Part shown: in pieces, positions 57,766 to 64,000 of the stretch
How positions within the stretch are numbered: position 1 is the first letter of the stretch
Layout of the letters: every line of letters starts with the position of its first letter
Source of the DNA: Bacteroidaceae bacterium
GTDB lineage: Bacteria; Bacteroidota; Bacteroidia; Bacteroidales; Bacteroidaceae
Assembly: GCA_017445925.1 (NCBI GenBank)
Contig: JAFSRW010000057.1
Coordinates: 1-64,000 of the forward strand
Length of the DNA stretch: 64,000 nt
Reading direction: 5' to 3'
The notes under the pieces: model-generated
Seen by the model: the letters and a program-made list of their open reading frames with translations, nothing else
Told to the model about the DNA's origin: nothing
Database searches by the model: none
Position numbers and translations under genes: made by a program

Positions 57766-60700
57766 ATGAAAAGAAACAAACTTTTGATGTTGTTTGCTGC
57801 AACCCTATTGTGGTTGGGTGGACAAAGTGCAAGTGCCGTCACGCTTACTGCTGTGGCAGGTAATCACTGGGGATCTAATGAGAGCCCAGTACAATTGGTG
57901 GACGGTAAAAAAGGAACCAAATGGGGAAATGGCGGCGATTGCCCGCATTATGCAATCTTTAAATCAGATTTACCTCTTACCCCCGCATCGTATGTCCTGA
58001 GAATTGCCAATGACACAAACTCTAACACAGGTCGTAACTGGAAGTCTTGGAAGATTTATGGTGGCAACTTTGCTTCTGACGAAGAGGCTCAGAGCGAAGC
58101 CGCAGTATGGAATTTGATTGATACTCAAACTGATGTTGAGCTTCCGACAGCTCAGTACGAAGAATGTACTATCACAGTTTCTGGTGACAATAGCAATTTT
58201 TATTCTTATTTCAAGATTGTTGTTGAGCATCTGGTTTCTGATGGTCAGTATATGCAGATGGATGAATTCTGGTTCAAAGATTATACTGTTGACACCAGCG
58301 CTTTCGATGAGCAAATTCAGAACTGTAAGGTTTTCGACTTGACAGGAGTGGATGAAGACATTACTGCTGAGTACAATGGTAAGCTGAATGAACTTATAAA
58401 TTCCGAAGACCCTGCTGTTATTGAGAAATTAATCAGTGAATTGAACAGCCTGCAAGCTTTCATCACAGAATATAAGGATAAGGTATTTGCTCCACTGTCT
58501 GCTGTAGGAGAAAGTGTTTGGGGCGATGGTTCTTGGACAAACTTGATCGATGGCAATATGGATACCAAGTGTGGTGGTGGTCTTCCCGCAGGTGGTGCAT
58601 GGCTGGTATTCCGTGCTAATGGTGGTGCTGATCCATTTGTATATACGCTGACAACAGGTAAGGACACAAAGCAGTATCCTGGCCGTAACTGGAAGTCTTG
58701 GAAGATTTATGGTGCTAACTTTGCAACTCTTGCCGAAGCAACTCGTGATGCAGAGGGTTGGGTATTGCTCGACAGCCGCGAGAATGTAGGTCAGGATTTG
58801 TTCCCTGCAGAGAACCTGAGTCCTGCAGCATTTAGTTTCAGCGAATTCCCTGACGGTTTGGACAAGAAATACTATTACTTCCGCGTTGAGTTGTCTGCTG
58901 CTTATGATGGCACAGCTTATCAGATGACTGAGATTGAGTTCCTTACAAAGCAACAGGTGGAAGATACAAGAAAGAGCTTCTTGGCAGAATTTGATGACTT
59001 TGATGTTGAGGCACTTAATATTGAGGCCTCTATGGCCAATGTCAAGGCAGAGTATCTCGCCAGGTTAGAGGAATTGAAGACAACCTCTGATGTCGTAGCT
59101 ATGTCTAAGGCATACAATGCATTGAAAGAACTGAGAAAGCAGCTTCAGGCCTCTGCTGATTACGTTGCAGGTGATCTTTACAAGGTATTGTCAGGTAATA
59201 CTGCTTGGGGCGATGGTGAAAACTGGACCAAGTTGCTTGATGGCGACATAAGCACCAAGTGGGGTGGTGGTATGCCTGAGGATGGATCATACGTTATCTT
59301 CAGAACCTATGCTGCCAACACATCAGTTGCATATACATTGGTAACGGGTAATGATACAGGCAATAGCCCTGGCCGTAACTGGAAGACTTGGAAGATTTAC
59401 GGAGCTAATATTAAGGGCGACATGGATGAATCGGCAGTTCGCAACTTCAGCAACTGGAAGTTGATTGACCAAAAGAGTGACATCGGCCAGGATCAACTGC
59501 CTCCAGCTAACTTTGCTCCCGCTTTCTTCAGCTTCAGTGAAGAATGGAGTAAGTATAAGTACTTTAAGATTGAGGTAGAAGCAGCATACGATGGTGGCAA
59601 TATCCAGATGTCAGAGTTCAAGATGTACTCAGACGAAGAGTGGAAACTTGTATGTCAGGAGTATGCAGACTCTCTGAATAGATTGCTGATAAAAGTTATA
59701 GACAATAAGCCACTTACAGAGCCTGTTGCAACAGAAGTTTCATCTGCTATTACTGCTGTAAGCGAGGCTACACCTGAAGAGTTGCTGACTAAGTTTGCTG
59801 CTGCTCATGAGGTTATCAATAATGCTCTTAAGAAGAGTTATGCTGAAGTTGCTGCTGGTGATGCAGACTGCATCCTTCCTTCTATGAAGTGGGGTGGCGA
59901 TTATAAGGCATTCACCTATCTGGCTCAAGGTGACTTCGAATATGGTGACTGGAACGACCAGAATCCCAACTATAACAAGATCATCGGTGTGCCTGAGGCA
60001 CAGGATGGTAAGGATTGGTATTCACCTGACTATGCTGTAGGTTCTTGGAACTATGGCCAGGATCTGCCTAACTTTGGTGATGGACGTCCTGCTGACGTAT
60101 ATGCCGTTCGCTACTTTACAGTTAATGGTGAGATTCCTTCTACCGTTTATATGCCTGCTGCTCACGATGATGCTCCTTGCGAGTACTACATCAATGGTGA
60201 GTTGATTTGGGCAGAGACCGATGGTTGGAAGGAAGATGAGGTCGTTCGTTTGACCGACTCTCAGAAGGCTCTTATCAAGACCGACGGTAGTGTAAACGTA
60301 TTTGCATTCCATGTTCACCAGAACTGGGGTGGCCGCTATGCTGACGGTGGTCTCTATACTGCTGGTAATATGGTTAACGATTTTAACAATACCGCACCTG
60401 CTGTAGATGCTACACTTGCTTTGGCAGAAAAAGAAGGCATCGATGCAGAGGTAATAGAATTTGCAAAGTCAAAAGTTAATTATCGTGCCGGAAGAGACCA
60501 GGCTCTTACTAAATTACGTCAGGCTCGTCGCTTTGCAGCAGATTCGCGTACAGAAAACTTCAAGGGTACTGCACCTACAGATGGCCTGACAGTTTATATC
60601 TTCAACGTAGGTGCCAAGATGTTCTTGGCTGGTGGTAACGATTGGGGTACACACGCTTCTTTGAACCACATGGGTGCTAAGTGCGTTCTCCGCGCTAACT

Positions 60701-62187
60701 CTTCAGGCGAGAACCGCTATGCTATCAAGACCAACCTGCCTAATGGTAGTCGCAACGACTATGATGGTCTTGGCCATAACGGATATGTTGACTGCCAATA
60801 TGGTGCTGACTTCACAACTGCAGAAGGTTGGGCTTGGACATTCGAGGCTTTGGAAGATGGCACATACCACATTATCAACTCTCAGAACAGTGGCGCTAAC
60901 ATTTATTTGGGTATGACAGATGACGATCGTCTGCAGGTTGATACCGACAAGTCTGGTGCTGACAATCCGTTCAACAAGTGGTTGCTGGTTACTCCAGAAG
61001 AGTTCCTTGCTTTGGCAGAGGAAGCAACAGCTGAGAATCCTGTTGACCTTGGTCATCTGATTCATCAGGCAACCTTCTCTCAGAACGACTTCGAAGGTGA
61101 TGATAAGGGTCCAGCCAATCTGTATGAGGACAACAATGAGATTTGGGAAAAATATTCTAAGTGGGAACGTAACGCTGGTTCAATCTGGAATTATAAGGGT
61201 AATGCTGCCGGTGGCGACTACATGTTTGAGCAGTGGAATACTGCTGACAGGGGTAAGGTATATCTGATTCAGGAGGTTGAAGGCCTGCCCGCTGGTAAGT
61301 ATACCGTATCTATGAACGGTTACTATCGTGATGGTAACTATGAGGACGCTATTGGTGGCAACGTTCGTCAGTTGGCATACCTGTTTGCAGGTTCTGAGGA
61401 GAACTGTGTTCCTCTGGCAAGTATTATGGAAGGCGAAGGTAATGCACCCGGTTACGGACGTGATGGCAGAATACCTGATGGCTGTTATGATGCTGCTAAA
61501 TTCTTCCAGGTAGGTACATATACCAACACGATTGATGCTGTAGTAGGTGCTGACGGCAAGTTGAAGATTGGCGTATTCCGCGATGCTGAAGACGTTAAGG
61601 GTGGTGACTGGATTACCACTGACAACTGGCGTCTCTTCTATAAGGGTAATTCCGTTGATGTAACTATCTCTGATGCTGGCTATGCAACCTTTGTTGCTCC
61701 TGGATACATCGACGAGATGCCTGAGGGCGTAGAGGCATTTGCCGCTAAGGTTCAAGAGGGTTATGTTCATCTGGAGCCTGTAACAGCTATTCCTACTGAT
61801 GCTGCCGTTGTATTGAAGGGTGATGAAGGTACTTATTCATTCTATCCAAAGGCTGTTGGTGTAGACCTTGTTCTTGATAACGATTTGGTTGCTGCCAAGG
61901 AAGAGGTTACAGCTAATGGTGGTCAGTTCATTTTGGCTAAGTTGGACGGCAAGGCAGGTTTTGCTAAGGCTGCTCCCGGCACCGTTATTCCTGCTGGTAA
62001 GGGCTACTTGGTATTCTTGAATGCTGTGAAGGCCTTCTATCCTTTCGGCGAAGAAGAAACAGGCATTGAGAACGTTAATGCTAACCTTAACCTTAACGAG
62101 GGTCCTATTTACAACATAGCAGGTCAGCGTGTGAACAAGGCTCAGAAAGGTATTTATATTATTAACGGCAAAAAAATACTTAAGTAA
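57766..62187 (+). CDS. Giant modular surface protein with three TGNDT-RNW modules and a T9SS tail
   Basis: 1473 residues with a signal peptide (MKRNKLLMLFAATLLWLGG...). Three discoidin-like modules are centred near residues 88, 305 and 535 (each with GRNWKSWKIYGANF or close, then GWVLLD and QM.E). A helical linker (~640-700) follows. Next is a beta-sandwich (~700-870, STVYMPAAHDDAPCEYYING), then a beta-trefoil-like part (~935-1090, GLTVYIFNVGAKMFLAGGND, IINSQNSGANIYLGM). Then come a second sandwich (~1100-1290, GLPAGKYTVSMNGYYRDG) and a domain common in this group (~1295-1430, SDAGYATFVAPGYIDEMPEG). The last 27 residues (IYNIAGQRVNKAQKGIYIIN) are a T9SS-like tail. Catalytic motifs were not found. 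A large glycan-binding or adhesive surface protein is likely. Confidence 0.8.
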   Translation: MKRNKLLMLFAATLLWLGGQSASAVTLTAVAGNHWGSNESPVQLVDGKKGTKWGNGGDCPHYAIFKSDLPLTPASYVLRIANDTNSNTGRNWKSWKIYGGNFASDEEAQSEAAVWNLIDTQTDVELPTAQYEECTITVSGDNSNFYSYFKIVVEHLVSDGQYMQMDEFWFKDYTVDTSAFDEQIQNCKVFDLTGVDEDITAEYNGKLNELINSEDPAVIEKLISELNSLQAFITEYKDKVFAPLSAVGESVWGDGSWTNLIDGNMDTKCGGGLPAGGAWLVFRANGGADPFVYTLTTGKDTKQYPGRNWKSWKIYGANFATLAEATRDAEGWVLLDSRENVGQDLFPAENLSPAAFSFSEFPDGLDKKYYYFRVELSAAYDGTAYQMTEIEFLTKQQVEDTRKSFLAEFDDFDVEALNIEASMANVKAEYLARLEELKTTSDVVAMSKAYNALKELRKQLQASADYVAGDLYKVLSGNTAWGDGENWTKLLDGDISTKWGGGMPEDGSYVIFRTYAANTSVAYTLVTGNDTGNSPGRNWKTWKIYGANIKGDMDESAVRNFSNWKLIDQKSDIGQDQLPPANFAPAFFSFSEEWSKYKYFKIEVEAAYDGGNIQMSEFKMYSDEEWKLVCQEYADSLNRLLIKVIDNKPLTEPVATEVSSAITAVSEATPEELLTKFAAAHEVINNALKKSYAEVAAGDADCILPSMKWGGDYKAFTYLAQGDFEYGDWNDQNPNYNKIIGVPEAQDGKDWYSPDYAVGSWNYGQDLPNFGDGRPADVYAVRYFTVNGEIPSTVYMPAAHDDAPCEYYINGELIWAETDGWKEDEVVRLTDSQKALIKTDGSVNVFAFHVHQNWGGRYADGGLYTAGNMVNDFNNTAPAVDATLALAEKEGIDAEVIEFAKSKVNYRAGRDQALTKLRQARRFAADSRTENFKGTAPTDGLTVYIFNVGAKMFLAGGNDWGTHASLNHMGAKCVLRANSSGENRYAIKTNLPNGSRNDYDGLGHNGYVDCQYGADFTTAEGWAWTFEALEDGTYHIINSQNSGANIYLGMTDDDRLQVDTDKSGADNPFNKWLLVTPEEFLALAEEATAENPVDLGHLIHQATFSQNDFEGDDKGPANLYEDNNEIWEKYSKWERNAGSIWNYKGNAAGGDYMFEQWNTADRGKVYLIQEVEGLPAGKYTVSMNGYYRDGNYEDAIGGNVRQLAYLFAGSEENCVPLASIMEGEGNAPGYGRDGRIPDGCYDAAKFFQVGTYTNTIDAVVGADGKLKIGVFRDAEDVKGGDWITTDNWRLFYKGNSVDVTISDAGYATFVAPGYIDEMPEGVEAFAAKVQEGYVHLEPVTAIPTDAAVVLKGDEGTYSFYPKAVGVDLVLDNDLVAAKEEVTANGGQFILAKLDGKAGFAKAAPGTVIPAGKGYLVFLNAVKAFYPFGEEETGIENVNANLNLNEGPIYNIAGQRVNKAQKGIYIINGKKILK

Positions 62188-62188
62188 T

Positions 62189-62347
62189 ATGATGAAATAT
62201 ATTAAACCCGCTCTGCGGGTAGAAGAGGCAGAAGTTGTCAGCATGCTGGCAGAGAGTCTGCCAATCGATAGTGACACCACAGTAGATGGTGGTGAAGCAT
62301 TGACAAAGGAAAGTTCTTGGGAGATTTGGTCTGATGATAAGGAATAA
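62189..62347 (+). CDS. Small 52-residue acidic protein of unknown function
   Basis: ATG 62189 (overlapping nothing, 1 bp after the giant protein's TAA) to TAA 62345-62347, beginning MMKYIKPALRVEEAEVVSML and ending SSWEIWSDDKE. A second ATG follows at once, so the protein may have 51 or 52 residues. It has a basic start, a hydrophobic-acidic middle (AEVVSMLAESLPIDSDTTV) and an acidic end with two Trp. No signal peptide or membrane helix is visible. The 1-bp spacing and the terminator 38 bp downstream indicate co-transcription with the giant protein. Short proteins of this MKYIKP...L..SLPI type seem familiar to me from Prevotella-group genomes, but no function is known to me. A peptide precursor or translation-coupled regulator is possible. 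Confidence 0.6.
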   Translation: MMKYIKPALRVEEAEVVSMLAESLPIDSDTTVDGGEALTKESSWEIWSDDKE

Positions 62348-62385
62348 TCTCATGTCAATGACATAATCATTTAATATTCTAAGTG

Positions 62386-62422
62386 AGAGACTGGTGCTAA
62401 GTTTAGTGCCAGTCTCTTTTTG
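62386..62422 (+). terminator. Intrinsic terminator after the giant protein/small protein pair
   Basis: Stem AGAGACTGG(T)GCT with AGTGCCAGTCTCT around a short loop, followed by TTTTTGTT. Confidence 0.85.
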
Positions 62423-62442
62423 TTGAAAAAAAACGGTTTTTA

Positions 62443-62475
62443 TTTGGGGCGTAATAAAAAAAAACATATCTTTGC
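62443..62475 (+). promoter_or_regulatory. Promoter of the second giant-protein gene
   Basis: TTTG (62443-62446), 20 bp, TATCTTTGC (62467-62475). The downstream 156-nt leader ends AACTTAACAACATTTGTTTT, nearly identical to the leader end at 57746-57765. Confidence 0.78.
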
Positions 62476-62631
62476 GCAGTAGAATGGCAATAATTTGCTT
62501 TTGATCTGGTTGTGATATACAATGTAGTGCGCAGGTCGGCATACCCATAAGTAACCTTAAACAATGCTTTCGAGTGGTGTTAATTTCGCACTAACTGACC
62601 CATTCCGAGCAAACTTAACAACATTTGTTTT

Positions 62632-64000
62632 ATGAAAAGAAACAAACTTTTGATGTTGTTCACTGCAGTACTGTTGTGGCTGGGTGGACAAAGTGCAAAT
62701 GCAGGTGTCACGCTTACGTGCTTAAGCGGTTCCGGCTTTGGCGGTAATGAAGGTCCCGCCAAGTTGGTAGATGGCACCCAGGACACCAAGTGGGGTACTT
62801 GGGCAGGTTGGTATCATACTTATGAAAGTAATGATAATCTGCCGAATGCTATCTTCAAGGCTGCTCTTCCTATTGCAGTCGCTGACTATGAGTTGGTCAT
62901 TGCCAACGACACCAATGGGCATCCCGGTCGTAACTGGAAATCTTGGAGAATCTATGGTGGCAACTTTGCATCTGATGCAGATGCTGTTTACAGTGAAACG
63001 GGAGAAGGCTGGGTATTGCTTGACCAGAAGGTGGATCAGGCAATGACAACAGATCAGTTTGCTGTAGTGCCTCTGACTGTTTCAAATCCCGACGGTAAGT
63101 TCTATTCTTATTTCATGATTATCGTTGATGCTATTTGTTCAGATGCAGCTTTTGATGACTACACACAGATGGACGAGTTCCGTTTTGTGAACGAGAAGGT
63201 TGACACATCTGCTGGTCAGGTTTATTTGGATTACAATCCAACAGATGTTGATGCAGACCTCGTGGAAGCATACGCTGCAAAGAAGGCAGCTTTGCAGGCA
63301 GCTTATGATGCTGTTGATGTAGAGGCAATCATCGCCGCAACGAGCGAATGTGCTCAATTAAAGGATAAGATTACTACTCTTCAGAACGGAGGATTCATCG
63401 CTCTTGATTGGACTGCTGCTTGGGGTGACGGTCCCGGCTCAAACCTTGTGGACAAGGATGATTACACCAAGTGGGGTGGTAACTTCCCTGACGAAGGTGA
63501 GCATGTTCAGTATGTAGTATTCCGCTGTCAGTCACAGCAGCCCTATTTTTATAAGTTAGTGACTGGTGGTGATACAGAAAGATGGAACACACGTAACTGG
63601 AAGACATGGAAGGTGTTTGGTGGAAACTTTGCCTCTGAAGCTGAGGCAACAAGAAGTGCTGAGGGATGGGTAGTGCTTGATGACAGAACGGACATTAGCA
63701 CCGATTACCTGCCCAATAAGAACAATTATCCTGCTACCCTTACCTTTACCAATGGCGTAACAGCAGCTTATTCTTTCTACAAGGTGGAGGTTTATGCTTC
63801 TGGTGGCAGCCAGCAGCAGATGTCTGAGATTTATCTCTGCACAGAGGAAGAGTTCAATGCTATCCGTCAGGGTTTGGTGGATGAGCTGGCAGAGTTTGCT
63901 GCCGGTTTGGAAAACCTGGTTGTTACTTCCGACATGGAAGCAAGCAAGACAACCTTCGCAGAGAAGTATGCAGAGTTGCAGACCACAACCAATGCTGACG
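62632..64000 (+). CDS. Second giant modular surface protein, paralogue of 57766-62187 (C-terminus beyond the right edge)
   Basis: The frame opens at ATG 62632 and stays open for 456 codons to the window end. The signal peptide (MKRNKLLMLFTAVLLWLGG...) differs from that of the 57766 protein by only a few residues. Two TGNDT-RNW modules are visible, centred near residues 98 (HPGRNWKSWRIYGGNFASD) and 320 (TRNWKTWKVFGGNFASEAE), each followed by GWVLLD or GWVVLD and a QMSE-type end. Helical linkers lie at ~195-245 and ~405 onward. The paralogy extends upstream into the 5' leader, so the whole gene start was duplicated. The rest, including any sorting tail, is out of view. Confidence 0.85.
   Translation, partial: MKRNKLLMLFTAVLLWLGGQSANAGVTLTCLSGSGFGGNEGPAKLVDGTQDTKWGTWAGWYHTYESNDNLPNAIFKAALPIAVADYELVIANDTNGHPGRNWKSWRIYGGNFASDADAVYSETGEGWVLLDQKVDQAMTTDQFAVVPLTVSNPDGKFYSYFMIIVDAICSDAAFDDYTQMDEFRFVNEKVDTSAGQVYLDYNPTDVDADLVEAYAAKKAALQAAYDAVDVEAIIAATSECAQLKDKITTLQNGGFIALDWTAAWGDGPGSNLVDKDDYTKWGGNFPDEGEHVQYVVFRCQSQQPYFYKLVTGGDTERWNTRNWKTWKVFGGNFASEAEATRSAEGWVVLDDRTDISTDYLPNKNNYPATLTFTNGVTAAYSFYKVEVYASGGSQQQMSEIYLCTEEEFNAIRQGLVDELAEFAAGLENLVVTSDMEASKTTFAEKYAELQTTTNAD

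Overview
The window is about 64 kb of Bacteroidota chromosome. It most resembles the Prevotella group of gut or rumen Bacteroidales. The evidence is promoters of the TTG-N19/20-TAnnTTTG type, a complete gldKLMN/porKLMN type IX secretion (T9SS) locus with a PorP homologue, secreted proteins ending in a T9SS-like tail (YDLsGRRvN...KGIYIVNGKKv), many secreted glycoside hydrolases, and GLUG, CotH and discoidin-like surface domains. No tRNA, rRNA, CRISPR array, transposase or phage gene was recognised. One CDS runs off each edge.

Layout. Positions 1-6000 (minus strand) hold housekeeping genes: aspartate aminotransferase (cut by the left edge), RibBA, an LptF/LptG-like permease, mannose-6-phosphate isomerase, and a stand-alone protein resembling the C-terminal end of RecQ. 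Positions 6000-10300 (minus) hold a close-packed set: O-acetylhomoserine sulfhydrylase, a homologue of eukaryotic steroid 5-alpha-reductase, an old-yellow-enzyme flavin reductase and a short-chain dehydrogenase. This combination looks like a steroid or bile-acid reduction operon. Positions 10300-15100 (minus) hold a GH43 lipoprotein, a gamma-carbonic-anhydrase-like protein, an Xaa-Pro aminopeptidase and a VanX-like dipeptidase. A sialate O-acetylesterase (plus) follows. Then, on the minus strand, come an ECF sigma factor, a membrane protein carrying a TonB-receptor-like plug, and a DUF4419 protein.

Positions 21.7-29.4 kb (plus) form a glycan operon: GH43 with GLUG repeats, a small regulatory-domain protein, and a GH38 alpha-mannosidase with a discoidin domain. 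A GH2 beta-mannosidase-like enzyme converges on it. An acid phosphatase, RNase R (minus) and a CotH-domain surface protein follow. Positions 38.9-48.4 kb (plus) hold a 1703-residue modular surface protein with a dockerin-like end, a fasciclin lipoprotein and a GH36 alpha-galactosidase. Positions 48.5-57.4 kb (minus) hold the T9SS operon porP-gldK-gldL-gldM-gldN with priA directly downstream. Positions 57.8-64 kb (plus) hold two paralogous giant modular surface proteins, with a 52-residue small protein between them.

The parts plausibly work together. The T9SS encoded here would export the surface enzymes and modular proteins that carry its C-terminal signal: GH43-GLUG, GH38, CotH and the 57.8 kb protein. 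Several GH enzymes (GH43, GH38, GH2, GH36, sialate esterase) suggest foraging on arabinan-, mannose- and galactose-containing plant or host glycans. Two classes of small dispersed repeats run through the region. One is a palindromic G/C-rich element read as LTPNPSPxGRGE. The other is a set of short tandem words such as TTCACTC, TTTACGG and CAACTCT. Both lie between genes and have also entered reading frames, extending or interrupting several proteins.
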